Assembly (NCBI RefSeq): GCF_900465345.1
Contig: NZ_UEGO01000004.1
Span: 1-64,000, forward strand
DNA length: 64,000 bases
Origin: Asaia bogorensis
GTDB lineage: Bacteria > Pseudomonadota > Alphaproteobacteria > Acetobacterales > Acetobacteraceae
Direction of reading: 5' to 3'
Shown: positions 29,116 to 37,883 of the stretch, in pieces
Layout: every line of letters starts with the position of its first letter
Numbering within the stretch: the first letter of the stretch is position 1
The notes under the pieces: generated by a model
Told to the model about the DNA's origin: nothing
Databases searched by the model: none
What the model saw: the letters and a program-made list of their open reading frames with translations, nothing else
Made by a program: the position numbers and the translations under genes

Positions 29116-30042
29116 TCAGCCAGGTATCTTGCTCGCCTTGATCTTGGCTTCGAGCCGACCGAGATTTTCGAGAATCTCCGGCGAGGGCGGTGGTGGCTCC
29201 GGGCTCAGGCTCTCAAGCCTTGCAATCAGAGCTTCCATCACCACCAGACGCGAATACCATTTCTTGTTTGACGGCACGACAAGCCAGGGCGCGTGCTCGG
29301 TCGCCGTCGCCCGGATCGCTTCCTCATAGGCTGTCTGGTAAGCGGGCCAGAACTGACGTTCCGCCAGATCGCTCTCATCGAACTTCCAGCGCTTGTCCGG
29401 CCGATGAAGACGACGCAGCAGACGCTCCTGCTGACATTCGGGCGACATGTGCAGCATGACCTTGAGAATATGGATGCCCTGCCGGCCCAAATAGGCCTCG
29501 AAATCGCGGATATCCTGCAGGCGGTGGTCCCAGAACTCCCGCTTTGTCGGATCGCCCTTCATGCCTCTCGCATCGAGCGTGTCAGCATGAACACGGGCAA
29601 CGAGCACATCCTCGTAATGGCTGCGGTTAAACACCCCCACCTGACCACGGCTCGGTATGGCCATGTGGACGCGCCATAAATAATCGTGAGAAAGTTCGAT
29701 ATCGCTCGGCTTCTTGAATGACACGACCTTGGTACCCTGCGGGTTCATCCCGGTCATGACATTGAGAATGAGGCTGTCCTTGCCCGCACCATCCATGCCC
29801 TGAAGAACAAGGAGCATGGAATGGCGATGCTCTGCCGCAAGCCTTTCCTGTAACGCTCCGAGATGAGCACGCCGCTTGTCCAGCCACGCCTCGACATGGC
29901 CCTTGTGCAAACCGCCATGATCCTGCGGGTGGACGGATTTCAGCTCAAAATCGCGCCCGTCGCTGACGAGATACTTGCCAGGAAGCTTGCGGGCCAGGCC
30001 CAGAGTCAGTTCAGTCACTGCTTCGATCCACTGCGAGGCCAC
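29116..30042 (-). CDS. ppk2: Polyphosphate kinase 2 family protein
   Basis: Phosphorylates nucleotides from polyphosphate, or the reverse. The 308 residues have Walker A GMDGAGKD (82-89), Walker B in VGVFNRSHYEDVLVARVH, and the lid region with WKFDESDLAERQFWPAYQ. The sequence order matches class III-like PPK2 of one domain. The start is GTG at 30042, 32 bases inside the upstream SDR gene; a GTG at 30018 is an alternative. Cytoplasmic. The preferred direction and nucleotide are not evident. Confidence 0.9.
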   Translation of the reverse strand: MASQWIEAVTELTLGLARKLPGKYLVSDGRDFELKSVHPQDHGGLHKGHVEAWLDKRRAHLGALQERLAAEHRHSMLLVLQGMDGAGKDSLILNVMTGMNPQGTKVVSFKKPSDIELSHDYLWRVHMAIPSRGQVGVFNRSHYEDVLVARVHADTLDARGMKGDPTKREFWDHRLQDIRDFEAYLGRQGIHILKVMLHMSPECQQERLLRRLHRPDKRWKFDESDLAERQFWPAYQTAYEEAIRATATEHAPWLVVPSNKKWYSRLVVMEALIARLESLSPEPPPPSPEILENLGRLEAKIKASKIPG

Positions 30043-30763
30043 CGGCAGCCTGACAGACAGGCATCATCTCGATGGCGTTGATGTTGACATGGGGCGGCAG
30101 GCTGAGCAGCCATGAAACGGTTGCCGCGATATCCTCAGGCGTCAGCGGGTCAGTCCCTTTATAGACATCCGCTGCCTTCTGATTGTCGCGCAGCCGCACA
30201 TTGCTGAACTCGCTGCCGCCGCACAGTCCCGGTTCGATCGTGCTTGCACGGATTTTCGTTCCCAGCAGGTCAGTGCGCAGATTACGCATGAACTGGCCGA
30301 CAAACGCCTTGGTGGCTCCGTAAACATTGCCCCCGACATAGGGGTAAGTCCCTGCGATACTGCCAAGTGTGATGATGTAACCGTGATTGCGTTCGACCAT
30401 TTGTGGAAGAAACGCGCGAGTGACATCCACGACACCCGTCACATTCGTGTCAATCATGGTTTTCCAATCCTTGAGATCGGAGTCTTGCGCTTTGCCCACA
30501 CCGAGGGCCAGACCGGCATTATTGATCACCACATCGACCTGACGCCATGAGGGCGGCAGGCTGGTGGGCAGGGCCTGAACCTTTTCGGCATCGGTCACGT
30601 CAAGCACCTGCGGAAGAAACGCCTCGCCCAGCTCTTTCTTCATGGCCTCAAGCCGTTCCGCCCGTCGGCCGGTCCCGATCACACGATGGCCTTCCTTGAC
30701 CAGACGCTTCGCAATAGCCTGACCAAACCCGGCTGTTGCGCCGGTTACCAGAATAATCGCCAT
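30011..30763 (-). CDS. Short-chain dehydrogenase/reductase (YdfG-like)
   Basis: A 250-residue NAD(P)-dependent oxidoreductase. MAIILVTGATAGFGQAIAKR holds the Rossmann TGxxxGxG motif, followed by NNAGLALG, the catalytic Ser in TLGSIAGTYPY and the YGATK Tyr/Lys pair. The C-terminus INAIEMMPVCQ resembles YdfG / serine 3-dehydrogenase-type enzymes, which reduce 3-hydroxy acids or malonic semialdehyde. GGAG lies six bases before the ATG at 30763; the frame continues upstream to 30898 without similarity. Confidence 0.88.
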   Translation of the reverse strand: MAIILVTGATAGFGQAIAKRLVKEGHRVIGTGRRAERLEAMKKELGEAFLPQVLDVTDAEKVQALPTSLPPSWRQVDVVINNAGLALGVGKAQDSDLKDWKTMIDTNVTGVVDVTRAFLPQMVERNHGYIITLGSIAGTYPYVGGNVYGATKAFVGQFMRNLRTDLLGTKIRASTIEPGLCGGSEFSNVRLRDNQKAADVYKGTDPLTPEDIAATVSWLLSLPPHVNINAIEMMPVCQAAGGLAVDRSSD

Positions 30764-30906
30764 CGTTTTCTCCATTTCAGGTTCAGGACACACAGGGGCC
30801 CACGCTATAGCAGACGGGGCAGCCGCTCCATGGTTGCCACACTCTGTATCGTTGCCACGGCGCGCCGCCCTTGCAAAACCCCCTGCAATGGCCGACATTT
30901 TCCCTC

Positions 30907-31503
30907 ATGGCTTCAGATTTTCAAACGCCCGACGAGACCACATCCGAAACCCTGGCAGGCCGTCTGCTCATTTCGAGCCCCATGCTTGGAGAGTCGGAAT
31001 TTGCGCGCAGCGTGGTCTATGTCTGCGCCCATTCGCGCCGGGATGGCGCCATGGGGCTGATCATCAACAAGCGCGCATCGCATCCCACGCTCGAAACCCT
31101 GTTCGAGCAGCTCGACATTACCCCCTCACCGCCCAAGCGCCGGATCAATCTGTGCATGGGCGGCCCCATGGAACCGACCCGTGGCTTCGTGCTTCACTCG
31201 GCCGACTGGCGGCGTGAAGATAGTCTCGTGATCAACAACGAGAACTGCCTGACTGCCAGCCTCGATATTCTGCATCAGATCGCCGCTGGCGAAGGCCCAC
31301 GCCATGCCCTGCTGGCGCTGGGCCATGCCTCATGGGAGCCGGGTCAGCTGGAAGATGAAATCATCCAGCAGAATGCATGGCTGAGCGCCCCCGCCATGGA
31401 TGATCTTATTTTCGGCAGTGATCAGATGGTGAAATGGCGCAAGGCCCTTGCCACCATCAATATCGATCCCCTCTCCCTCTCCAATCTCGTCGGCCACGCC
31501 TGA
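30907..31503 (+). CDS. YqgE/AlgH family protein
   Basis: A 198-residue cytoplasmic protein of unknown biochemical role. Family hallmarks: LAGRLLISSPMLGESEFARSV at the start, YVCAHSRRDGAMGLIINK, the GGP turn in LCMGGPMEPTRGFVLHS, and HALLALGHASWEPGQLEDEI with a late NAWL. The ATG at 30907 is chosen over an upstream TTG at 30871. It ends eight bases from the convergent ABC binding-protein gene. Confidence 0.92.
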   Translation: MASDFQTPDETTSETLAGRLLISSPMLGESEFARSVVYVCAHSRRDGAMGLIINKRASHPTLETLFEQLDITPSPPKRRINLCMGGPMEPTRGFVLHSADWRREDSLVINNENCLTASLDILHQIAAGEGPRHALLALGHASWEPGQLEDEIIQQNAWLSAPAMDDLIFGSDQMVKWRKALATINIDPLSLSNLVGHA

Positions 31504-31510
31504 GGGCCGC

Positions 31511-32506
31511 CTAGCCCGGGCATGCACCGGGTTCGAGGGGACGCGCATCAAGGATACGTTCCGCCGCCTCGTTGCTGAGGGGGTGGTGATAGAACTGGCG
31601 GTAGAAATCCTGGATCTGTGCGAGCATCGCAGCGCGATCAATCGTCCCTTTCCCGATCAGCTGACGCGCCCACAGGCGTTGCAACAGCAATTCGGGGCTG
31701 TAGCGATCCCAGTTGAACACCCCTGACGGGTTGCGAAACACATGGTGCTGCGCCACGGCAGCAAGCTGTGCCCAAAGCGGCGATGACGCGATTTCCGTCT
31801 CGCTGCCTGCATCTGCCCCCAGAATGATGATGTCGGGCTGCCAGCCCAGGATCTGCTCCAGCGAAACCGGGCGCTTGTTGCCATGCATACCGATCGCGGC
31901 ATTGCGGCCACCGGCATCACGTATCCACTCATCCACGATACTCGTATCACCATCCACGGTCAGGGGATCGAGCGAGGCGATATGCAGCACACGTGGCGCT
32001 GGCACTGATTTCTTCACTGCCTGCGACCTGTCGAGCGCAGCAAAAGCCGTGCGAAAGCGGGCGGCCTGAGCCTTTGCCTCATCCGTCCCCAAAAGGACCG
32101 CCGTCTGATCGATTGTCGCCAGCATCCCCGCGAAATCGGTAAAGCCGACAGGCGCCGCTTTCAGCCCGACAGATTGCAAGGTACCTGCCACACCGGAATC
32201 ACGGGTGACAAAAACCAGATCGGGGTGAAGGGCGAGAACAGCCTCGGCATTGAGCACCATGCTACCAAAAACATGGGCCTGATGCAGGGATGGGGCGACG
32301 CAATACATCCAGGCAAAGCGCGACGGCGAGACGACCGTACCGACAATCCTGTCTGCTGCGCCCAGCATGATCAGCGTGGCATTATGGGCGTACCATCCAT
32401 CCACAATCCGCGCGGGAGGCGGCGTTGCTGGCAGGGCTGATGCCTCCTGAAGCGTGGCCACCGCCAGAAACCCGCTCAGTACAGCGCCCCAGCCGAAGCC
32501 TCTCAT
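31511..32506 (-). CDS. Periplasmic metal-chelate/cobalamin-type binding protein
   Basis: Solute-binding partner of the ABC importer encoded upstream. The 331 residues have a signal peptide (MRGFGWGAVLSGFLAVATLQ, cleavage after about EASA) and two alpha/beta lobes joined by a long helix, as in the FepB/BtuF class: PDLVFVTRDSG in lobe 1 and GWQPDIIILGAD in lobe 2. The start ATG overlaps the ATPase gene by four bases. The ligand (siderophore, haem or cobalamin) cannot be named; no cobalamin riboswitch was seen. Confidence 0.87.
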   Translation of the reverse strand: MRGFGWGAVLSGFLAVATLQEASALPATPPPARIVDGWYAHNATLIMLGAADRIVGTVVSPSRFAWMYCVAPSLHQAHVFGSMVLNAEAVLALHPDLVFVTRDSGVAGTLQSVGLKAAPVGFTDFAGMLATIDQTAVLLGTDEAKAQAARFRTAFAALDRSQAVKKSVPAPRVLHIASLDPLTVDGDTSIVDEWIRDAGGRNAAIGMHGNKRPVSLEQILGWQPDIIILGADAGSETEIASSPLWAQLAAVAQHHVFRNPSGVFNWDRYSPELLLQRLWARQLIGKGTIDRAAMLAQIQDFYRQFYHHPLSNEAAERILDARPLEPGACPG

Positions 32507-33279
32507 TCCGCCCTATCCCTTTGTGCAAAGAAGCGCTCAGCGCCATGATCGTAATGTTGAAGGGCAACGTCATAAAACGCGCTCAGACGCCCCGCCTCAA
32601 GAACATCACACGGTCGTCCCTGTGTCACCACGCGCCCGGCCTCAAGCAGGACGACATGGCTCGCGTGACGGTAGATCATCTCAGGCTGATGCGCTGTCAT
32701 GATGACCAGACGGCCCTGCTGCGTCAGGGCGGAAAGCAGCCCCATCAATCGATGCTGATAGCCGTAATCGAGCCCGGCCAATGGTTCATCCAGCACGATA
32801 ACCGGCGTCTCCTGCGCCAGTGCCCTTGCCAGAAGAACGCGCTGATACTCGCCCCCCGATAGTGCGGTGCAGGGCCGCCGCGCCAGATCCTGCAAACCGA
32901 GCTGCGCAATGGCGCGCTCGATGCTGTCGCGGTCCGCCCTCGACAGGCGCGTTATCAGCCCGCCATGCGGCAGCCTGCCCATCTGCACCACCTGCATCAC
33001 GTCATAGGGCGGCAGGTGCTCCCTGTTTTGCGGCACGTAGCTCAGCAATCGGGCCCGATCCATGCGCGAAAGATCGGTCAGGAGCACATCATTGACCCGA
33101 ACCCGTCCCCGGTCAGGCACGGTAAGACCGAGCATCAGCCGCAGCAGCGTCGTTTTGCCAGCGCCATTCGCCCCCATCAGGCTGACCAGTTGCCCGCCCG
33201 AGAAATTCAGCGTCACGTCATCGAGTATGAGGCGTCCTCGCCGGGTAAAGCCGAGAGCCTGTGTCGCAAGGGATGCCAC
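32503..33279 (-). CDS. FecE/BtuD-type ABC transporter ATP-binding protein
   Basis: Energises the chelate importer. The 258 residues carry Walker A GANGAGKTTLL, Q-loop region YVPQNREHLPPYDV, signature LSGGEYQRVLLARALAQ, Walker B VIVLDEPLAGLD and the H-loop MTAHQPEM. The start is GTG directly after the permease stop, and the stop overlaps the binding-protein ATG, so the three genes are translationally linked. Confidence 0.93.
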   Translation of the reverse strand: MASLATQALGFTRRGRLILDDVTLNFSGGQLVSLMGANGAGKTTLLRLMLGLTVPDRGRVRVNDVLLTDLSRMDRARLLSYVPQNREHLPPYDVMQVVQMGRLPHGGLITRLSRADRDSIERAIAQLGLQDLARRPCTALSGGEYQRVLLARALAQETPVIVLDEPLAGLDYGYQHRLMGLLSALTQQGRLVIMTAHQPEMIYRHASHVVLLEAGRVVTQGRPCDVLEAGRLSAFYDVALQHYDHGAERFFAQRDRAE

Positions 33280-34266
33280 TTATAACTGCCCTTCGCGACG
33301 TAAATGCCTCAGCACCACGATGAAGCCTAACGCCCCGAAAAGCTCGGTCATCATGCCAAGGGGAATCTCGGACGCTGTCAGGCTTCGCGCTGCGGTATCG
33401 GCCAGCATCAGCCCCGCCGCCCCCATCAGCGCCGCTAAAGGCAACATGAGGCGATGTCCCGGCCCGATAATGAGCCTGGCCATATGGGGCACAATCAGCC
33501 CGACCCAGCCGATAATCCCGGCCATTGATACCGTCAGAGCACCAAGCGACGTGGCGAGGGCCAGCACGACGATCCTCATGGCCCCGACCGGCAGGCCAAG
33601 GCTCCGGGCTTCGTCATCGCTCAGAACCAGCGCGTCCAGCGCCCGCGAACCCAGCCATAGCATTGCCATGCCCAGCACACATAAGGGCGCCACCCAGGCA
33701 AGCTGCGCCCATTGTGTCCGGGAAAGGCTCCCGAGCAGCCAGTAGATGATGGCTGGCAACTGATCGAATGGATCAGCCACATATTTGAGTAACGAGAGAA
33801 AAGAGGTGAACAGGGCAGCGCTGATCAACCCGCCCAGCAGCAGCGGTAAGATACCCTCGCGCCCCACCAGCCGCGCGACGCCAAAGCCGCAGGCCACGGC
33901 GCAACACCCTCCGGCAAAGGCCGCAAACCCCACTACCGCACTACTGCCATGCAGCAGGATGGCCAGCGCCGCCCCGAAAGCCGCGCCACTCAGTACCCCC
34001 AGCAGATCGGGCGAGACGAGCGGATTACGGAAAACCGCCTGAAACGCGCTTCCTGACACTGAAAGCGCCGCCCCAACCACCATGGCCCCGATCAGCCTTG
34101 GCAGGCGCGCATAGAGCAGCACGGCCCGTGTTTCGGCAGCACCATGCCCGGCCATCATGGCCCCGATTGCATGGAATGAAAGCGGATAGCGCCCAATAAG
34201 AATTCCGGCGGCAAGCGCGCCGATCAGGATGAGAGTGAGCATCAGAAAGCACAAACGATTGCGCAA
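33280..34266 (-). CDS. FecCD-family ABC transporter permease
   Basis: Inner-membrane channel of the chelate importer. The 328 residues form about nine or ten helices; GxxxSVSGSAFQAVFRNPLVSPDLLGV-type sequence is present as SVSGSAFQAVFRNPLVSPD, plus GIIGWVGLIVPHMAR and the C-terminal EIPLGMMTELFGALGF, all typical of FecCD. The start is TTG at 34266 with GGGGGAAGGGG immediately upstream; an ATG at 34242 is the alternative. First gene of the permease-ATPase-binding protein operon. Confidence 0.92.
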   Translation of the reverse strand: MRNRLCFLMLTLILIGALAAGILIGRYPLSFHAIGAMMAGHGAAETRAVLLYARLPRLIGAMVVGAALSVSGSAFQAVFRNPLVSPDLLGVLSGAAFGAALAILLHGSSAVVGFAAFAGGCCAVACGFGVARLVGREGILPLLLGGLISAALFTSFLSLLKYVADPFDQLPAIIYWLLGSLSRTQWAQLAWVAPLCVLGMAMLWLGSRALDALVLSDDEARSLGLPVGAMRIVVLALATSLGALTVSMAGIIGWVGLIVPHMARLIIGPGHRLMLPLAALMGAAGLMLADTAARSLTASEIPLGMMTELFGALGFIVVLRHLRREGQL

Positions 34267-34470
34267 TGCCCCTTCCCCCTTTTGCCATAATGGACCTGAT
34301 TACCCCGATACCGGGTCAGGGCTTGTCTGGCGAGAGGTTCATGGCTTGTGCAGACAATCGTGCAGCATAGCCAACGAAGAAACGCGAGGTCTCCGATGTG
34401 ATCCAGATAATATCGGAAATAATCGGTGGGCGGATGGTCTGCCTTTTCAGCAATACCAGACCGCCAGAAT

Positions 34471-34495
34471 GACCAGAATTGTGGAAATTCTGGTC
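34471..34495. repeat. Perfect inverted repeat at the 3' end of tRNA-Pro
   Basis: GACCAGAATT-GTGGA-AATTCTGGTC is a perfect 10-bp stem whose right arm includes the encoded CCA and discriminator end of the tRNA gene. It could aid 3' processing or termination, or be an attachment-like site. Confidence 0.6.
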
Positions 34496-34567
34496 GGAGT
34501 GAGAGGATTCGAACCTCCGGCCCCTGCGTCCCGAACACAGTGCTCTACCAGGCTGAGCTACACTCCG
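34491..34567 (-). tRNA. tRNA-Pro (anticodon CGG)
   Basis: The reverse strand folds as a standard cloverleaf: acceptor CGGAGTG paired with CACTCCG, D-arm AGCTCAGCCTGGTAGAGC, anticodon stem CTGTG/CGCAG around loop TTCGGGA (anticodon CGG, reading CCG), T-arm GGTTCGAATCC and an encoded CCA. It is 77 bases long. Confidence 0.95.
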
Positions 34568-34623
34568 AACCGATGGATGGGGCTATACTGCCAGTTGGGC
34601 GGCTCTGCAAGGGGGGCAGACGA

Positions 34624-35205
34624 TCAAAGTCGACCCGTCTCGATTTTTTCCTCGCTCTTTCTGGTTTTACCCAGAATTTCCAGAGCGTGCGCCACGTCGG
34701 GCACAACCTGATAGAGCCTGCGCGCCGAGGCATCTGCCAGGCCCTGCTCGATTGCTGCCTCCAGAGCAGCAATCACGTGCACAGCCCAGTTCGCGACGTT
34801 GACGATCAGGATAGGCTTGTCATGCAGTGAGAGCTGACGCCACGTCATGATTTCCATGAGTTCGTCAAAAGTGCCGAGCCCGCCGGGCAGCACCAGAAAC
34901 GCATCGGCCTGCGCGAACATCAGCCGCTTGCGCTCATGCATCGACTCGGTAACGATCAGATCCGTCACCTGCTCGTTCATGACCTCGCGGCCGTGAAGAA
35001 ATTCGGGGATGATCCCGGTTACCTCGCCACCAGCCTGCAACGCGGCTGCGGCCACCACGCCCATAAGCCCCACTGCCCCGCCACCATAGACCAGATGGAT
35101 GCCACGCTCTGCCAGACCGGCTCCCATTGCGCGGGCGGCTTCACCGAAAGCCGGGACAGAACCATGGCGCGAGCCGCAAAAGACAGCGGCGGCAGCGATT
35201 GTCAT
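34624..35205 (-). CDS. LOG family protein (cytokinin riboside monophosphate phosphoribohydrolase-like)
   Basis: A 193-residue Rossmann-fold protein of the TIGR00730/LOG family, which hydrolyses nucleoside 5'-monophosphates to base and ribose phosphate. The conserved LVYGGGAVGLMG, the E/R segment ESMHERKRLMFAQADAFLVLPGG and the PGGLGTFDELMEIMTW active-site motif are all present. AGGAAAA lies seven bases before the ATG. The basic C-terminal tail (KTRKSEEKIETGRL) is variable. The natural substrate in bacteria is uncertain. Confidence 0.92.
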   Translation of the reverse strand: MTIAAAAVFCGSRHGSVPAFGEAARAMGAGLAERGIHLVYGGGAVGLMGVVAAAALQAGGEVTGIIPEFLHGREVMNEQVTDLIVTESMHERKRLMFAQADAFLVLPGGLGTFDELMEIMTWRQLSLHDKPILIVNVANWAVHVIAALEAAIEQGLADASARRLYQVVPDVAHALEILGKTRKSEEKIETGRL

Positions 35206-35232
35206 TTCTGGATTTTCCTTTGACCTGTGACG

Positions 35233-36432
35233 TCAGGGCCTTGCAGCACGCTGCAATCTCAGCACCTGCACGATGCCGAGGAATGTAATGCAAGCTGTGA
35301 AGATGAACAGAGCCATATAACCCGCAGAATGGATGACGAGCCCCAAGAGCGGACCGGATACGCCAATGGCGAGATCGAGAAATACCGAAAAGGCCCCAAG
35401 CGCGGCCCCGCGATTCTCCGCCCCGGCGCGATCAACAGCCAGAACGCCCAGTGCCGGAAACACCAGAGAGAAACCCGCTCCGGTTACCGCAGCGCCCAAA
35501 GTGGCCGCTTCCGCAGAGGGGAGAAAGGCCAGTATCAGCAATCCTAGTGTTTCAACAGCGAGCGAGATAAGCGCGACATTTGTCCCGCCGATACGTCCGA
35601 TCTGGCGCGCGAAAACGAAGCGTACGATGACGAAGACCATACCGAATACAGCCAGGGCCTGCGCTGCATCCGGCCAGTGCTCAGCCGCAAAATAGAGCGC
35701 AAGACATGAAGAGATCGCCCCAAATCCGACGGATCCCGCAGCCAGCGCACAGCCATGAGGCAGCACGAGACGGAACACCTTGGCGAAAGACATGGCGGGC
35801 GCGTCATGGCGTATGGGGGCAACCGCGGGATAGGTGCTGGCCAGCGCCGTACCGATGGCGGGGAGCAGGGTCGAGAGCACACCCAGACTCACCAGCCCGC
35901 CCCAGCCGCCACCGAGATGCGAAAGCTGCTCGCCAATCGTGGCACCCAGGGCGATACCGCCATAGGAAGTTATTCCATTCCACGAGATGACCTGAGCCGT
36001 ATTGGCTGCTCCTGCGCGGCGTATGTTCCAGACGATTGCAGCTGTCGAGGCCCAGCTTTCTGCCCAGCCAAGGGCCAGACGACTGGCGAAAAGGCAGATC
36101 AGGGAAAGCGGGATGACCGATTTGCCAAGTCCTGCCATCAGAAGCAGCAGGCCGGAAAAGACGCCAAGCGCCAGACCCAGCACCGCAACCGGCTTTGGCC
36201 CCTGGGTGTCGATACGTTTCCCGGCGGATGCGCGTGACGCAAAGGTGGCAAAGTACTGCAGCGACACGGCAAACCCGGCGATGACCGTATTGCAGTGCAG
36301 AACATTATGCACGAAGAGCGGGATGACTGCCATCGGCAGGCCAATGACGACATAGATAATGAGGTTCAGTGAGACGACCGGCAGGATGATGCCAAGTGGC
36401 GATCGTGTCGCCTTTGCCTGCCCGGCACCCAT
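35233..36432 (-). CDS. MFS transporter (YfcJ/YhhS-like)
   Basis: A 399-residue inner-membrane carrier with twelve predicted helices. The loop after helix 2 reads FASRASAGKRIDTQGPKPV, close to the family's RxxGxxxDxxGxK form; RLALGWAESW and the ISWNGITSYGG segment resemble YfcJ/YhhS-type proteins. ATG at 36432 is preferred to the adjacent GTG at 36435 because GGGGA lies eight bases upstream. The substrate is unknown; these carriers are usually efflux systems for sugars or drugs. Confidence 0.85.
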   Translation of the reverse strand: MGAGQAKATRSPLGIILPVVSLNLIIYVVIGLPMAVIPLFVHNVLHCNTVIAGFAVSLQYFATFASRASAGKRIDTQGPKPVAVLGLALGVFSGLLLLMAGLGKSVIPLSLICLFASRLALGWAESWASTAAIVWNIRRAGAANTAQVISWNGITSYGGIALGATIGEQLSHLGGGWGGLVSLGVLSTLLPAIGTALASTYPAVAPIRHDAPAMSFAKVFRLVLPHGCALAAGSVGFGAISSCLALYFAAEHWPDAAQALAVFGMVFVIVRFVFARQIGRIGGTNVALISLAVETLGLLILAFLPSAEAATLGAAVTGAGFSLVFPALGVLAVDRAGAENRGAALGAFSVFLDLAIGVSGPLLGLVIHSAGYMALFIFTACITFLGIVQVLRLQRAARP

Positions 36433-36536
36433 CACAATTTCCCCAATCCGGTTTTCTGGTCGCTAGAGGCTCAGCTTTGCCAGCCCCTGCGCCTGCTGTC
36501 ACCCCGCCCGGTCAAGTTTGCGTCAGGTTTAAGCGT

Positions 36537-36617
36537 TTAGCCTGCGCCAAGTGCGCAGATCAGTACGGAAACGACGGCACCCAGCCAGAGCGATGAGGTG
36601 GAAAAAACTGAAATCAT
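36537..36617 (-). CDS. Candidate 26-residue hydrophobic small protein
   Basis: A short frame encodes MISVFSTSSLWLGAVVSVLI then CALGAG, a single hydrophobic helix. AAGGATC precedes the ATG by about 10 bases. It sits between the MFS gene and dinB in the leftward direction. Small single-helix proteins can be membrane regulators or type I toxins, but nothing proves that this one is translated. Confidence 0.3.
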   Translation of the reverse strand: MISVFSTSSLWLGAVVSVLICALGAG

Positions 36618-36677
36618 GACGGCAGATCCTTCCACAAGAGAGCATTGGACTCAGTGAACGCTGCATCATGCAAAAAG

Positions 36678-37796
36678 TCAGCAGGGTGATTCACCAAAAA
36701 GTGTCAATTGTGCGGTTTTTTCTCCTTCCATGCCCTCGGCCTCATCCTGACCAAGCCCGGTCAGCGTGACGCCCATCAACCTGATGGCACGCTGAAGGGG
36801 AAAAAACCCTTCCAGCAATGTCACAGCCTGCTCGCGCACCGCATCCCGGCTTGCGAACGGAGAAGGGTTGGACCGGGTGCGTGTCGTGATCTGGAAATCG
36901 GCATATTTGAGCTTCAGAACCACAGTGCGTCCACGCAGTGACTGCGCCTCGCAATGCCGCCAGAGCTTGTCGCACAGCCCGTCGAGCACCGTGCAGGCGC
37001 TGGCAAAATCCGTCAGATCGGCCTCAAAGGTCGTCTCGGTACCAATCGACTTGCGCACCCGGTCCGGCACGACAGGGCGATCGTCAATGCCCCAGGCGAT
37101 GGACGCATAGAACGCGGCAGCCTTGCCGAAATGACGTGTCAGAACGTCACGCGGAATATCACGCAAATCGGCACCGGTAAAAATGCCCAGCCGGTTCATC
37201 TTGGCCCGCGTCGCGGGGCCAATGCCGTGAAACTGCTCGACACGCAGCGAGGCCGCAAAATTCGGCCCCATGGCGGGCGTGATAACGAATTGTCCATTGG
37301 GTTTGCGATGATCCGACGCCAGCTTCGCCAGAAACCGGTTGTAGGAGATCCCGGCCGAAGCCGTCAGTCCGGTTTCCTCGGCAATTTCTGCCCGGATACG
37401 CCGCGCAATATCGGTGGCCGACCCATGCTCGCGATAGCTTTGCGTCACATCCAGATAAGCCTCATCAAGTGAGAGAGGCTGTATAAGCGGCGTATAGCGC
37501 GCGAATATTTCATGGATCTGACGTGAAACAGCACGGTAGGTGTCAAAGCGGGGCGGGACAAAGACCAGTTCCGGACATTGTCGCAACGCCGTACGCGATG
37601 GCATGGCCGAACGGACACCAAACCGACGTGCCTCGTAGCTGGCCGCCGCAACAACGCCTCGTCCCTCACCCCGCCCTACGGCAACAGGACGACCACGCAA
37701 CTCCGGTGCATCGCGTTGTTCAACCGAAGCGTAGAAGGCATCCATATCGATATGGATGATGCGACGCACAGCCCCGTGACCTGTTGGCTCAGACAT
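36678..37796 (-). CDS. dinB: DNA polymerase IV
   Basis: Y-family translesion polymerase. The 372 residues contain the catalytic HIDMDAFYASVEQRD (D17), SYEARRFGVRSAMPS and the SLDEAYLDVT acidic pair (D111, E112); the little-finger domain follows. The C-terminal AQLTLFGESPC includes a QLTLF beta-clamp binding motif. It is monocistronic as far as can be seen, and no clear LexA box was identified. Confidence 0.95.
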   Translation of the reverse strand: MSEPTGHGAVRRIIHIDMDAFYASVEQRDAPELRGRPVAVGRGEGRGVVAAASYEARRFGVRSAMPSRTALRQCPELVFVPPRFDTYRAVSRQIHEIFARYTPLIQPLSLDEAYLDVTQSYREHGSATDIARRIRAEIAEETGLTASAGISYNRFLAKLASDHRKPNGQFVITPAMGPNFAASLRVEQFHGIGPATRAKMNRLGIFTGADLRDIPRDVLTRHFGKAAAFYASIAWGIDDRPVVPDRVRKSIGTETTFEADLTDFASACTVLDGLCDKLWRHCEAQSLRGRTVVLKLKYADFQITTRTRSNPSPFASRDAVREQAVTLLEGFFPLQRAIRLMGVTLTGLGQDEAEGMEGEKTAQLTLFGESPC

Positions 37797-37883
37797 GTTG
37801 CCCTTATGCCATCAGGTTCGAGAACAAAACAAGATCATCAAGCGTCAGGCTGACAGAACCGGCAATAGTTCAGCCACAACGCA

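Noticed and set aside
31511-34266. Cobalamin importer with riboswitch
   Set aside because: The transporter type allows cobalamin, but no conserved B12-box sequence is seen upstream, so only a general chelate call is made.
34258-34267. ATTGCGCAAT palindrome overlapping the FecCD permease start as a Fur site
   Set aside because: It is short (10 bp), overlaps the start codon itself and lacks the spacer seen in the receptor site.
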